A stretch of 64,000 nt of DNA from an uncultured Flavobacterium sp. (GTDB taxonomy: Bacteria > Bacteroidota > Bacteroidia > Flavobacteriales > Flavobacteriaceae), in contig NZ_CAMLDD010000021.1 in assembly GCF_946478785.1 (NCBI RefSeq), positions 35,620-99,619 on the forward strand, given 5' to 3'. The translations under genes and the position numbers were made by a program. Positions within the stretch are counted from its first letter, which is position 1, and every line of letters starts with the position of its first letter. Shown piece by piece: positions 8,982 through 18,871 of this stretch. The notes under the pieces were generated by a model, which was given only the letters and a program-made list of their open reading frames with translations, ran no database searches and was not told the DNA's origin.

Positions 8982-11012
8982 TTATTTGAGAGGATCAAAT
9001 GAACCTCCCCAACCTTGGGTTTGTTCTAAATATGGAGATGAATCCAATAATGATTGGTAAAATCCGAAATAGTAATATTCCTTGTACCATGTAAACTTCC
9101 AATCGTTAGTAGTAGGATCTAAATTATCTCTTTCCACTATATCAAAATAATTGGTATATAAATAGTCAATGTAAGCTTCATAGTTTGGAATTACTGTTCC
9201 AGGATTCACTCCTGTAGCAGGAATTGTATATGGAAAACTCGGATCTCTATTAACTATTGGAGCTACTCCTGCTGTATTTGCTAAGAAAGGGTCTGGAGCT
9301 GCAATATATTTTGTTCCATCTGTTTTTTTGGCAACAATAAAATAACCTGTTCTTCTAGTTCCGTTTAAAGGAGCTATTCCTAACCTTGCAGTAGTTGGTC
9401 CGTCTTCAAAAAGCTTCCAACGTCTTAAATCGTAAAAACGCTTATTTTCGTATGCAAATTCAATTTTTCTTTCATTAAGTACTGCTGCAAAATGCTGGTC
9501 TCTTGAAGTAACATCTGCCAATCCATAATGTCCGTCACCATTAGTAATTCCAGCACGAATTCTAATCGATTCTATTAATGTCTTACCTTCTGCTAAATTA
9601 TTTATACCTATTGCGCATTCAGCTAAATTCAAAACTACTTCGGCAAAACGCATTTCCATATAATCAGTTCCGCTATTTAGGTATCCTGTCAAATTGCTGG
9701 AAGTTTCATTAGTTGCCTTTCTAACATATATTCCACTTGAATTTGGTCCTGACTCAGTACTTTTATCAGGATTTGGTGCAGCAGTTGTAGGTGCTTTAGA
9801 ATACCATGAATATGTCCATTGCTTAAAGGCTGTATTTTCAGCAAATTTCCATGTTGCTCCATTATATGCAAAAGTTTTGGCAAATCTCGGATCTCTGTTT
9901 TTATAGAACAATACCGGATTATAGGCAGGGTTTCCTACAATACTTTTACCATCTGCCATTGGAAATGCATCGACAATTTGTTTAGTTGGAGATACTGAAC
10001 CATTTCCACCGGCTGCTCTGGAACGTACTGCTCTTTCCCATCCATTATTTTTTTGGAGGTTTTGAGTCGCAGAATTATTAAATCCATAAACAATTACCGC
10101 CTCTGGATTGTTAACCTCTGTAAACCACATATTACCCCACGCTGTACCATTTGCAGTTCCTCCTGCATTGAAAAGACCTTTTCCTTTACCTTCTAAAAGT
10201 GTTTTCGCAGCAAGATTAGCATCATAAGCACGTTTCCATCTTTGTATATCATCGGTTGGATTAAAAATTGGACTTGCCCAAGTCAATAATACACGTCCTT
10301 TGAAAGCTGCTGCAGCTTCACTTGTAATTCTTCCCCAATTCGCATTAGACCATGTAACATCTTTTAATAGTTCTTGGGCTTTATCTAAATCAGAAATGAT
10401 TTGCTCAATAGATTCAGAAGTAGAACTTCTTTGAACTTCATTTTCAGTTGACCCTTCTTGAACGATAGGATTTTGTGGTGTCAAAATGAGTGGTACACCA
10501 CCATATAATTTTACTAAGTCAAAATATTGATAAGCTCTCCAAAAATACATTTGACCTTTTAATGGATTTTTATCAGCATCTGCCATACCAAATTTATCAA
10601 TCCCGTCTAGAAATACATTAATTTGTTTAATACGGGTATAGGGATTATTAGTAATACTTTCAGGCATTCTAATTCCAATATAAGTTAAAGCATGAGCATT
10701 TAAAGGAGAAATTGAAGCCCAAGGTTTGTTCCAGTTTGACTCTCCAGACAGTTCTTCAGTTGTCTTAGAAAATTCATTATTACCTCCAGTAGCCAAATCC
10801 CAAGTATTAACAGTAGCATTATTAGCTGGTAAAAAATTGAAATAAACGTAATCTACATATTGTGAAGCCAATACGGGAGACTTGAACACATCTACATCAT
10901 TTATACCTGCATAATCTTTCTTTTCTTCCAGAAAATCATCACTACAACTTGTTAAAGAAAAGGTTGTTAAAAGAGTAAACAAACCGATAGCTTTTATATA
11001 TTTTATTTTCAT
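8982..11012 (-). CDS. susD: SusD/RagB family outer-membrane glycan-binding lipoprotein
   Basis: 676 residues. A lipoprotein signal peptide ends in LTSC (Cys23), followed by SDDFLEEKKDY, the usual SusD start. SusD hallmarks include KGQMYFWRAYQYFDLVKLYGGVPL (cited in parts: FWRAYQYFDLV, YGGVPLIL), RITSEAAAAFKGRVLLTWASP and the C-terminal RFYDLRRWK segment. With SusC it forms the lid-and-barrel complex that captures oligosaccharides, here presumably pectic fragments, at the cell surface. It starts 26 bases after the SusC stop. The length is somewhat above average for the family. Confidence 0.95.
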   Translation of the reverse strand: MKIKYIKAIGLFTLLTTFSLTSCSDDFLEEKKDYAGINDVDVFKSPVLASQYVDYVYFNFLPANNATVNTWDLATGGNNEFSKTTEELSGESNWNKPWASISPLNAHALTYIGIRMPESITNNPYTRIKQINVFLDGIDKFGMADADKNPLKGQMYFWRAYQYFDLVKLYGGVPLILTPQNPIVQEGSTENEVQRSSTSESIEQIISDLDKAQELLKDVTWSNANWGRITSEAAAAFKGRVLLTWASPIFNPTDDIQRWKRAYDANLAAKTLLEGKGKGLFNAGGTANGTAWGNMWFTEVNNPEAVIVYGFNNSATQNLQKNNGWERAVRSRAAGGNGSVSPTKQIVDAFPMADGKSIVGNPAYNPVLFYKNRDPRFAKTFAYNGATWKFAENTAFKQWTYSWYSKAPTTAAPNPDKSTESGPNSSGIYVRKATNETSSNLTGYLNSGTDYMEMRFAEVVLNLAECAIGINNLAEGKTLIESIRIRAGITNGDGHYGLADVTSRDQHFAAVLNERKIEFAYENKRFYDLRRWKLFEDGPTTARLGIAPLNGTRRTGYFIVAKKTDGTKYIAAPDPFLANTAGVAPIVNRDPSFPYTIPATGVNPGTVIPNYEAYIDYLYTNYFDIVERDNLDPTTNDWKFTWYKEYYYFGFYQSLLDSSPYLEQTQGWGGSFDPLK

Positions 11013-11038
11013 AATCTTAATTTTTAATAATCATTAAA

Positions 11039-14000
11039 TTAGAATCCTACATTTAATCCCAGAGATAATGTACGCAAAGTAGGATAGTCTAAATAGCTAC
11101 CGTTTGGCTCTTGGAAACTGTATGGATTATAAAGGTTAAAAGGATTAAGTGCAACAAAATTCAGTTTACAGCTACTTAGATTCATTGCCTTTAAAGCCCC
11201 TTGTGGCAATGCATAACTAAGTGTAATATTTCTACAGGCTATTCTAAATGAATTAACTTCCCAGAAATCAGAATCAACTGAGTTAATTTCAACGTACGCA
11301 GGATTTGGCATATTACCATTAGGATTTAGGGTTGGATCATAAATATTATTCCAAATAGATACTGTATTATCTACAATTTGAGGGATCTTAGATTTAAAAG
11401 CTTTTCTTGCATCACCACCAATACTGGAATATCCTCCAAAAGATGCATTAATTACGGTATTAAAACTAAATGATTTGTATGCAAAGCGTAAAGTACTTCC
11501 TAAACCATAGTGACTATCAGATTTTCTAGACAATCTTACTTGGTCATTTACGTCAATGATTCCATCAGGGGCAGCAAATTGCCCATCGCCTAAGTAAGCT
11601 CCTCTTACATCTCTGTAATACAACATACCAGGTCTAAGCTGTGATGGTGTATATGATTTGTCTCCATTTATGTTTTTAACTGCCGTAATGTTGTATTGGG
11701 CAACATACTTATCTATATCTTCCTGATTTTTAAACATTCCTATGTAGTCATAACCCCAAATACCATTATCGCTCGATTCTCCAGGTTTTTTGTTCCATGG
11801 TTTTAATATATCTTCATTGTTGTAATTTCCTTTGATAGCTTTATTGTCAGACCAACCAAAGCGCATATCAATTCCATAGCTGATATCCTGTCCAATCTTA
11901 TCATTCCAGCCTACTGCTAATTCAACACCAAAAGTGTCCATTTTCCCATAATTTTGTGCTGCTACTGTACCACCAATGGTAAATGGCAAATTACCTGTTA
12001 CATTCATTAGTAAATCTGATCCGAAATTATAATATGACTCAGCTGTAACAGCTAATTTATTATTTAAAAATCTCATGTCTACACCGAAATTGGTTTTCAC
12101 TTCATCACTCCAAGTTGCGTCAGGATTTGGAGATGCTTCCATTTTCCATCCATGAGTCATATCAGTATTTCCTCCAAAAACTGCTCCTTTGCTACCTTGA
12201 TAACTATATCTTTGTTTCCACAACCAGGCCTTAGTATCATCTTTACCTAACAAACCAACAGAGTATCTAAATTTAAGAAAGTCAATTGTAGAGGATTCAA
12301 AAAAGTCTTCCTTAGAAACAACCCAACCGATCGATCCTGAATAAAAATTACCCCAATAGTATTCTGGAGCAAATTTGGTTGATGCATCACTCCTAAATAA
12401 AAACTCCGCTAAGTATTTATCACCATAAGCATAATTTAACCTTCCAACATATCCTAATGAACCGCTTTCACTTTTATTAGTTTGACCATCAATAGCACCA
12501 TTAGCAGTAGTAAATTGACCATTAGTACCATCTAAAACATTTGTTTTTGAAACGCGTTCTTTATTTAAAGTAGCTTCTGATTTTTCAATCCCAAATACTC
12601 CACTAATACTGTGTTTACCAAAAGTACGATCATATGAAACGGTTAGATTTAACTGCTCAGATAATGTGGTAGTGTTATCAAATAGTAAAATATCTCCATT
12701 ATTATATTTAGTACCAGTAGGTTTAATTGGAGCATCCGTAATATTATCATTAAAAATATGTTCATTCTCTCCCAGACCTTTAAATTGGTACAAAGTATAA
12801 CTTGTACCAACTTGTGTGCCTCTCGTATGCCCCATGTTACGAGCATAGGATCCTCTTGCCATTAAACCTTTTACAAAAGGAACTTTGTATTCTGTGTACA
12901 TATTTACAGTCATAGTACTTGCAGCAGTTCCTGCAAGATTATTCAATCGTTGGATTTCGGGATAATGGTAACGTTGATTTCCATCATTATTATTTGGCAA
13001 TTCAATTGGCAAACCATTAACATAATTTGGAATGTATGGAATATGAGTTAATAGCTCGTTATAATCATTTTCCTCCTTCTCCCCTCCAATTTTATTGAAT
13101 GTTTTTTGCTGATCTGAATAATAGCCTGATAATTGTAATCCAGCCTTTAAGTTTGATGATAATTTCACATCTGTACCAGCTCTAAAATTCCATTTACTAT
13201 AATCTAATGTACTTAAATTTCCATTTTGTTGGAAATAAGAAGCTCCTGCAAAATATGTAGCTTTCTCTGAACCTCCACTCACGTTCAAATTATGACGCAT
13301 ATTAAAAGAAGGTTTCCACTCATCATCTAAGTATGTATTATTCAAAGTCTTAAAATATTCCAATTCATCATTAGAAAATATATATTCTTTACCCGTTTGA
13401 TTATACCCATTAGGCCCATTCATAATATTAACATATTGTGCAAATTCATATGCGTTCAACATTTTTGATTGGTAGGTTTTATCATTCGAACCATAAGAAC
13501 CACTATAAGAAAATTTTGGATCTCCCTTTGTACCTCTTTTAGTAGTTACCAAAACTACCCCCTGAGCTGAACGAGCTCCATAAATAGCTGCGGCGGCATC
13601 TTTAAGAAAAGAAATACTCTCAACTTCTGAAGAATCTAAATTATCAAAAAGAGTACTATCATTTAAACCATCTGCCCCAATTTGCAAAACACCATCAATT
13701 ACATATAAAGGGCTTAAATTTCCTCCATCTTTAGCCAAAGAATAAGGCTGACGTATCGTTAAATTAGATTTAACTCCTGGTCTTGTAGAACCTCCAGAAA
13801 CTCCAACTCCTAAAACTCTTCCTTGTATAGCAGTACCTAAGTCCCCAACAGGCAGATCTGCTATTTCACTCATCTTAATAGTTTCTACTGCACCTGTAAG
13901 ATGGCTTTTCTTTTGGCTTGTGTAACCAACAACTACAATGTTATCTAATTGATTAGAATCTTCTTGCAATCGGGCATCAAGAGTTGTACGTCCATTTAAG

Positions 14001-14266
14001 GGGATTTCAATTTTCTTCATTCCAATGAAAGAAAAAACCAATGTTGCACCCGGCTTTACATTAATTTCATACTTACCGTTGTAATCTGTAGTAACGGTAT
14101 TTTTCGATGACTTTTCAGTTACGTTAACTCCCGGCATAAGACCTCCTGAATTTTCCGTAACAGTTCCCGTGATCTTAATTTTGCTGCTTGCAGTTTGAGC
14201 ATAAGTAACAATGCTCATTAATGCAAACAAAATAAAACTACATCTTTTTATAAGTGCTTGTTTCAT
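11039..14266 (-). CDS. susC: SusC/RagA family TonB-dependent outer-membrane transporter
   Basis: 1075 residues. The signal peptide ends near residue 24 (VTYAQ). Residues of about 28-105 form a carboxypeptidase-regulatory-like domain (KITGTVTENSGGLMPGVNV, then YNGKYEINV), followed by the TonB box/plug region with NIVVVGYTSQKK and SISFLKDAAAAIYGARSAQGVVL, then a long beta-barrel ending in the aromatic SLGLNVGF. It imports oligosaccharides using proton-motive force through TonB. It is the promoter-proximal gene of the operon leading to GH140, and its promoter carries the CAGGA repeats at 14412-14456. It is the only SusC in the window. Confidence 0.96.
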   Translation of the reverse strand: MKQALIKRCSFILFALMSIVTYAQTASSKIKITGTVTENSGGLMPGVNVTEKSSKNTVTTDYNGKYEINVKPGATLVFSFIGMKKIEIPLNGRTTLDARLQEDSNQLDNIVVVGYTSQKKSHLTGAVETIKMSEIADLPVGDLGTAIQGRVLGVGVSGGSTRPGVKSNLTIRQPYSLAKDGGNLSPLYVIDGVLQIGADGLNDSTLFDNLDSSEVESISFLKDAAAAIYGARSAQGVVLVTTKRGTKGDPKFSYSGSYGSNDKTYQSKMLNAYEFAQYVNIMNGPNGYNQTGKEYIFSNDELEYFKTLNNTYLDDEWKPSFNMRHNLNVSGGSEKATYFAGASYFQQNGNLSTLDYSKWNFRAGTDVKLSSNLKAGLQLSGYYSDQQKTFNKIGGEKEENDYNELLTHIPYIPNYVNGLPIELPNNNDGNQRYHYPEIQRLNNLAGTAASTMTVNMYTEYKVPFVKGLMARGSYARNMGHTRGTQVGTSYTLYQFKGLGENEHIFNDNITDAPIKPTGTKYNNGDILLFDNTTTLSEQLNLTVSYDRTFGKHSISGVFGIEKSEATLNKERVSKTNVLDGTNGQFTTANGAIDGQTNKSESGSLGYVGRLNYAYGDKYLAEFLFRSDASTKFAPEYYWGNFYSGSIGWVVSKEDFFESSTIDFLKFRYSVGLLGKDDTKAWLWKQRYSYQGSKGAVFGGNTDMTHGWKMEASPNPDATWSDEVKTNFGVDMRFLNNKLAVTAESYYNFGSDLLMNVTGNLPFTIGGTVAAQNYGKMDTFGVELAVGWNDKIGQDISYGIDMRFGWSDNKAIKGNYNNEDILKPWNKKPGESSDNGIWGYDYIGMFKNQEDIDKYVAQYNITAVKNINGDKSYTPSQLRPGMLYYRDVRGAYLGDGQFAAPDGIIDVNDQVRLSRKSDSHYGLGSTLRFAYKSFSFNTVINASFGGYSSIGGDARKAFKSKIPQIVDNTVSIWNNIYDPTLNPNGNMPNPAYVEINSVDSDFWEVNSFRIACRNITLSYALPQGALKAMNLSSCKLNFVALNPFNLYNPYSFQEPNGSYLDYPTLRTLSLGLNVGF

Positions 14267-14411
14267 AAATCTTTGATTTAGTTAGATTAAATAGTTAGGT
14301 TAGTTTAGTTAAAAAAACGTATTCTAATTTTAAAGAAAAAGCTACATTTTGAGAGCTATTAAATGCCAGCTGAATTTTTTAAACGTTAAAAACACATTTA
14401 TTACTTGATTT

Positions 14412-14456
14412 CAAAAATATAAGGATTGAAAATCACAACTGTCCTGTGGCATCCTG
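14412..14456 (-). promoter_or_regulatory. SusC promoter with CAGGA direct repeats
   Basis: Read on the minus strand: two CAGGA elements exactly 10 bases apart (plus-strand TCCTG at 14452-14456 and 14442-14446), then 22 bases, then TATTTTTG (14419-14412), which fits the Bacteroidota -7 consensus TAnnTTTG. The start codon is about 145 bases downstream. No good -33 TTG at the usual distance is evident, and repeats one helical turn apart overlapping the -35 region suggest an activator such as an AraC-type or hybrid two-component regulator. The same layout occurs at 37825-37880, 45295-45339 and 54485-54519. Confidence 0.65.
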
Positions 14457-14865
14457 CTCTTATATTGTCTTCAAAAAAAATTCAATAAAAAAACTATATC
14501 AACAAAAAAATGTAAGACAAAATAGGGTTACATCAAAAAAAGGAAGATTTTTTTGAATATATCAAGATACAAATAAAATAAGTAAGAAAAAATACCTGAA
14601 AATAAGAGGTTTTTAAAATTGCGATGAAAAAAAAAGCAATTATACCTTATCTAATTACATAAAAACCATGTAGGAAATCGATTTCTTTTAGTTAAAAATC
14701 TTACAAAAAAGTAAAATTCAGAAGGATGAAAAAAAAATAAAAAAATTTATAAAAAAATAAAAATTTACGCTACAAGAAGTAAATTCTTATAGCAACATAC
14801 ATAACAAGCCTGATTTGGAGTTTATAAGAGATATTTTTTATACACCAATTGGCAAAAAATCGGTT
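14457..14865. other. Gene-free AT-rich gap with one perfect palindrome
   Basis: No gene is visible in this stretch between the CE12 stop and the SusC promoter. It is extremely A/T-rich with poly-A runs. The notable element is the perfect 12-base palindrome GAAATCGATTTC at 14674-14685, which recurs at 37791-37802, 52714-52725 and 56515-56526. No clear terminator for the upstream operon was found, so read-through into the SusC operon is possible. Confidence 0.6.
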
Positions 14866-15651
14866 TTACAATTCTTTCATGGCATTAAAAACCAATCTTG
14901 CTACTTCCTTTCCTCCTGCAGTTTGAAAATGAGTATTATCTTTTTGTCCGTTAGGGAAAGCCTGATATAAACCTGCCTCAAAATTCATAAAGTAATTTTG
15001 CGTTACATATTCCTGACCTTTACTAGTGAAGAGATTCATAGAGAGGTCATTCAAATCAATCAATTTGACATCTAATTCTTTTGCTACGTCTTTTGCTGCC
15101 TGCGGGTATCCTCCGTGAACATTGGTTAACTTACCGTCTTTCCATGGGTAGTTTCTGGCTACCGGAGTCAATACAATTGGTACAGCACCCTTTTCTCTGG
15201 TTTGATTAATAAACAGACGCAAAAATTCTTTGTATCCTTCAATATTCACATAACGTTCGGTTTTTTCTTCAGATGCATCGTTATGACCAAACTGCATCAT
15301 TACAATATCTCCTTTTTGTAACGATTTATAAACCGAAGCCCACCGCCCTTCCTGAAAAAAAGTTCGGGTACTTCTTCCTCCTTTTGCCCTGTCATCTACT
15401 TTTACTTCTTTGGCATTTCCTAAAATATTTTTTAGCTGTTGAAAGCTGTCTTTTTGGAAAAAAGACTGAAAAACCTGTCCCCAGCCTACCTGTGGAAACT
15501 TTTTGGTTTGGTAATTATCTTCCAAAGAATAATCGGCTACTGTTGAATCTCCTATCAAATAAATCGTTGTAACTTTAGATTTAGAACTAAAAGCACTTAA
15601 AACTAATATTGAAAAGAAAGCTACTGCTGTAATTTTATAATTTTTCATCAT
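14866..15651 (-). CDS. Rhamnogalacturonan acetylesterase, CE12 SGNH hydrolase
   Basis: About 261 residues. The start at 15651 (MMKNYK) or 15648 places it directly behind the CE8 stop; a longer in-frame start at 15672 would overlap that gene and spoil the signal peptide. SGNH blocks are clear: block I YLIGDSTVADYS with nucleophile Ser36, GGRSTRTFF (block II Gly), MQFGHNDASEE (block III Asn), and C-terminal DNTHFQTAGG with the Asp/His pair. CE12 enzymes remove acetyl groups from galacturonic acid in the RG-I backbone, opening it to lyases and hydrolases. It is the last gene of the operon that begins with GH78. Confidence 0.9.
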   Translation of the reverse strand: MMKNYKITAVAFFSILVLSAFSSKSKVTTIYLIGDSTVADYSLEDNYQTKKFPQVGWGQVFQSFFQKDSFQQLKNILGNAKEVKVDDRAKGGRSTRTFFQEGRWASVYKSLQKGDIVMMQFGHNDASEEKTERYVNIEGYKEFLRLFINQTREKGAVPIVLTPVARNYPWKDGKLTNVHGGYPQAAKDVAKELDVKLIDLNDLSMNLFTSKGQEYVTQNYFMNFEAGLYQAFPNGQKDNTHFQTAGGKEVARLVFNAMKEL

Positions 15652-15653
15652 CT

Positions 15654-16646
15654 TTATTTTTTTGGATTCCAACCCATTAATACTTTTTCCAAATCATATT
15701 TTTTAAGATCGGATTTCTTTAATTGATGAGACCACGAAGCCCTTTTCGACAAATCTTTTCCTCCTTCACCTTTGCTTCCATATTCAGCATAAAAAACAGT
15801 TTTTTCCTTATTCGGGAAATTTTTATCACCTTTCCACGGATTCCAGCCTTCTGCAACAATATGCGAACCTAATTCTGTATTGATAAAAACCGTTTGTGCA
15901 TAAGGTCGCCACGGACGTCCAAGAAAAACCTGATTTACCGTATTGTCTTTTGCAGTAAGTTTGCAATCCACAAATACAAACCCGTATTTATCCTGCTGGG
16001 TTGTTGATGCCGCAGTTACATATGAATTGCTCAGACTTTCGATAGTGCAATTAAAAAAATAAGCCGTTGCCGCACCAAAAATAAAATCGGTTGTTCCGTT
16101 AATGTAACAGTTTTCAAAATAATTTCTGGTACCACCTTTTGCTAAATATAAAGTATCCTGATTTCCTAAAATGGAACAATTTTTCACAGCAACCCTATCT
16201 CCTTCAGTATGCAAAGCGACTGCCTGTCCAATTCTTCCGGCTGTATTTTCTACAGTTAGATTTTCTAAAGAGCAATCATTTCCCTGAATTAGTAAAGTAT
16301 ACGAAGTATAGGTGCTGAATTTTGTATCTCCCGTAACATCTATCCCTCTGAAAAGTTTACCGGAATAATCATTATAGGAAATAACTGTTTTTTCTCTATC
16401 AGAACCTTTTAGAGTAATATTTCTTTTAAAAGAAGGAATCACAACCTTTTCATTATAAACACCTGCTTTAATTGTAATCACAACACGTTTTTCGGCATGG
16501 TCTCTCACTTTATTGATAGCCTCCTGAATCGTTTTAAAATCTCCGGAACCATCGTGAGCTACTGTCAATTCAAAACGATTGTCTGTTGTTTGAGCTGATG
16601 AAAAAGCAGAACTTAATGTTAAAAATAGGATGACAATGTATTTCAT
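15654..16646 (-). CDS. Pectin methylesterase, CE8 (first copy)
   Basis: 330 residues from the ATG at 16646, which begins a clean signal peptide (MKYIVILFLTLSSAFSSAQ). An upstream in-frame ATG at 16691 lies inside a dispersed repeat and is rejected. CE8 motifs: GNQDTLY with Asp164, TTDFIFGAA with Asp187, and LGRPW with Arg244, matching the two catalytic Asp residues and the substrate-binding Arg of pectinesterases on a right-handed beta-helix. It removes methyl esters from homogalacturonan and so prepares substrate for PL1/PL10/GH28. Its stop is 2 bases before the CE12 start, so the two esterases are translationally linked. Confidence 0.93.
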   Translation of the reverse strand: MKYIVILFLTLSSAFSSAQTTDNRFELTVAHDGSGDFKTIQEAINKVRDHAEKRVVITIKAGVYNEKVVIPSFKRNITLKGSDREKTVISYNDYSGKLFRGIDVTGDTKFSTYTSYTLLIQGNDCSLENLTVENTAGRIGQAVALHTEGDRVAVKNCSILGNQDTLYLAKGGTRNYFENCYINGTTDFIFGAATAYFFNCTIESLSNSYVTAASTTQQDKYGFVFVDCKLTAKDNTVNQVFLGRPWRPYAQTVFINTELGSHIVAEGWNPWKGDKNFPNKEKTVFYAEYGSKGEGGKDLSKRASWSHQLKKSDLKKYDLEKVLMGWNPKK

Positions 16647-16669
16647 AATTGTATTGTTTTTTTTTAAAG

Positions 16670-16745
16670 CATATAAGTCATATAAGGTCATTTAAAGTTG
16701 GGAGATTATTTTCCTTTGCTTATAAAACCTTATATGACTTATTTG
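16670..16745. repeat. Dispersed palindromic repeat, ATATGACTTAT family
   Basis: Left arm CATATAAGTCATATAAGGTC and right arm AACCTTATATGACTTAT are imperfect inverted copies separated by about 40 bases. A related element at 60413-60554 has arms with CATATAAAGTTATATAA and TTATATAACTTATATGG. Both lie immediately upstream of a start codon and create spurious in-frame N-terminal extensions (for CE8 and for MaoC). Confidence 0.75.
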
Positions 16746-16760
16746 GTAAAATTTATTTTT

Positions 16761-18782
16761 TTAATGGGAAAGCCAAACAGACATTTCGCCCTTGCCATTA
16801 TTTCCCCACGCAAAATAAGGAATTAATTTTATAGTGTGCTGCTTGTTTTCTTTTACAGAAATAGGTTTGTACAATTTTTTATCCCAGGAATTATCCGGAG
16901 TAATTGATGAACTGGCAGTTATACTTAACAATTCCCTGTTATCAATTTTTATAAAATCAGTTGTAAATTTAGAATTCAAATCTAAAACAACATCGTTTAC
17001 TTTTGTATTTGCCGGAAGCTCGTTCGATTCTAAACAATATACAATTGGCCCTCTTTTTACGGCAACCTGATTTTTTACTTCTTCAACTAATGGATTGGCC
17101 TGCATCAATTGAACCGGCATTGGAATATTAAGTTCGATGACATCTCCTTTTTTCCATTTTTGTGCTATTTTTTGGTAAGAACCTGAAGCAATTGCATCAT
17201 TGATTTTTTTACCATTTACAGAAATCGCAGTTCCGTTGCTCCAGCCCGGAATTCTAAGCAATAAAGCATAAACCTCTTTTGGTGCTTTTACGATTTTTAA
17301 AGTGATTTTTCCATCCCAGGGATAATTGGTCTGCTGTTCGATTTCAATTTTTTCTCCGCTAAGTGTATTAGAAATAAGCTTGTTACTTCCATATAAATTG
17401 ACATACAATCCTTCTTTCGAAAAATTATAAGCGTAATTGCTAACCTCGGCAATGGTTCTGGTTACATTAGGTGCACAACAGTTTGACAAAGCAATATAAC
17501 CTTCGCGTTCATTGCCCCATCGCTGTTGAAATGGCAAATCGTTCGAAACATTCAGCGGGTTATTATAACAAAACTTATCCCCCTCCAGATTGATTCCAGA
17601 CAAAACACTATTGTATAAAGCCAGCTCTACTATGTCTGCATATTTGGCATCGCCAGTAATTTGAAGCATTCTCCAGTTCCACAAAACGTTTCCAATGTTG
17701 GCACAAGTTTCGGTATGCGCTGTAGCATTTGGCAATTGAAAAGGTCTTCCGTAAGCCTGATGAATTTTTTGAACATCCGTTGGATTATAAGAAGTTCCAT
17801 CTGGCGAAACACCATCGTACAAAGAACCACAAGCACCTGTAATATACATTTTGCGATACGTAACATCATCCCAGATAGATTCTAAATTATCCAGTAATTT
17901 TTTCTCTCCGGTTTCTGCATATAAATCGGCTACACCTGCATATAGATAATTTGCTCTTACGGCGTGACCCATTGCAGTAGTCTGCTGTCTAAACGGAATT
18001 CTGTCCTGATTGTCGTCAGTTCCATCATTTGTAGTTCCTCTAATATCGATTAGATTATTGGCCAGTTCCAAATATTTAGGGTTTTTCGTCGTGCGATACA
18101 TTTCGACAATTCCCATATAATGTGAAGGACAGATAGCATTTCTTGCTAACTCTGGCGAGGCTTTTTTGTAGAAATCATATAGAAAATCTGCTACGCCTTT
18201 TGCAATATCCAGAAAGTTTGTTTTTCCCGTGGCACGATAATGAATACAGGCTGCCGTCATCAGATGTCCCATATTGTATTTCTCAAAACCCAATTGTTTT
18301 TTTACTTCTTCCAGACCTAGAGTTCCCCAGCGTTCGTCAATTAAAACTGGAGTATGTAAGTATCCGTCTTTGCGCTGTGCTTTCGCAAAAAGTGCAATAG
18401 CTTTATCCATTTGGGCATCCAGTTTTTTGTCTTTTGTTATGGCATACGTAGCTGCCATTCCTTCAAAAATCTTGTAAAAATCCCCATCATGAAAAGAAGG
18501 CCCTTTAAAAGTTCCTTTACTTTCACCAGCAGCAATTTCAAAATTTTTATAAGCGTGTGAAACTTCATCGTTATGATACAAATCCCACATATACGGCAGT
18601 GTATTTTTGGTTTGTACATCAAATTGTTCTTTCCAAAAACCGTTTGTCCATTTTACATCTTGTAAATTGACACTTTGCAATTTAGAATAAGGACTTTCTG
18701 AATTGGCAACCAGACCTTTATTCTGAGCCAAAAATGCACTCGAAAATAATATTGCTGATAATAGAATGATGTTCTTTTTCAT
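16761..18782 (-). CDS. GH127-like beta-L-arabinofuranosidase
   Basis: 673 residues with a signal peptide ending near residue 20 (AFLAQ). The DUF1680 (alpha/alpha)6 barrel is recognised by KWTNGFWKEQFD, NMGHLMTAACIHY, HTETCANIGNVLWNWRML and LSNCCAPNVTRT. Glu358, Cys360, Cys435 and Cys436 align with the Glu-x-Cys and Cys-Cys cluster of HypBA1 that binds zinc and supplies the cysteine nucleophile. GH127 members release beta-L-arabinofuranose, and one in the B. thetaiotaomicron RG-II locus acts on aceric acid, so either substrate is possible. It sits between the multidomain PL1 and CE8 in the same operon. GH146 is the main alternative family. Confidence 0.85.
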   Translation of the reverse strand: MKKNIILLSAILFSSAFLAQNKGLVANSESPYSKLQSVNLQDVKWTNGFWKEQFDVQTKNTLPYMWDLYHNDEVSHAYKNFEIAAGESKGTFKGPSFHDGDFYKIFEGMAATYAITKDKKLDAQMDKAIALFAKAQRKDGYLHTPVLIDERWGTLGLEEVKKQLGFEKYNMGHLMTAACIHYRATGKTNFLDIAKGVADFLYDFYKKASPELARNAICPSHYMGIVEMYRTTKNPKYLELANNLIDIRGTTNDGTDDNQDRIPFRQQTTAMGHAVRANYLYAGVADLYAETGEKKLLDNLESIWDDVTYRKMYITGACGSLYDGVSPDGTSYNPTDVQKIHQAYGRPFQLPNATAHTETCANIGNVLWNWRMLQITGDAKYADIVELALYNSVLSGINLEGDKFCYNNPLNVSNDLPFQQRWGNEREGYIALSNCCAPNVTRTIAEVSNYAYNFSKEGLYVNLYGSNKLISNTLSGEKIEIEQQTNYPWDGKITLKIVKAPKEVYALLLRIPGWSNGTAISVNGKKINDAIASGSYQKIAQKWKKGDVIELNIPMPVQLMQANPLVEEVKNQVAVKRGPIVYCLESNELPANTKVNDVVLDLNSKFTTDFIKIDNRELLSITASSSITPDNSWDKKLYKPISVKENKQHTIKLIPYFAWGNNGKGEMSVWLSH

Positions 18783-18798
18783 TTTGAATATTTTTTTA

Positions 18799-18866
18799 TC
18801 TGCCTAATCTGCAAAATCTGCGTGAAAAATAATCTCTCGCAGATTTGGCAGATTGAGCAGATTTGT
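18799..18866. repeat. Dispersed CGCAGATTT-type repeat
   Basis: The modules TCTGCCTAATCTGC, AAATCTGCGTG, CTCGCAGATTTGGCAGATT and GAGCAGATTTG alternate in both orientations and can pair into a hairpin. A longer related array lies at 33673-33787. It fills the gap between GH127 and the multidomain PL1. Confidence 0.75.
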
Positions 18867-18871
18867 TTGTT

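Noticed and set aside
8894..8998. Longer start for the second PL1, overlapping SusD
   Set aside because: It would put about 35 polar residues before an obvious signal peptide; the start at 8893 is preferred.
16647..16691. N-terminal extension of the first CE8
   Set aside because: It is translated from a dispersed repeat and would place charged residues before the signal peptide; ATG 16646 is better.
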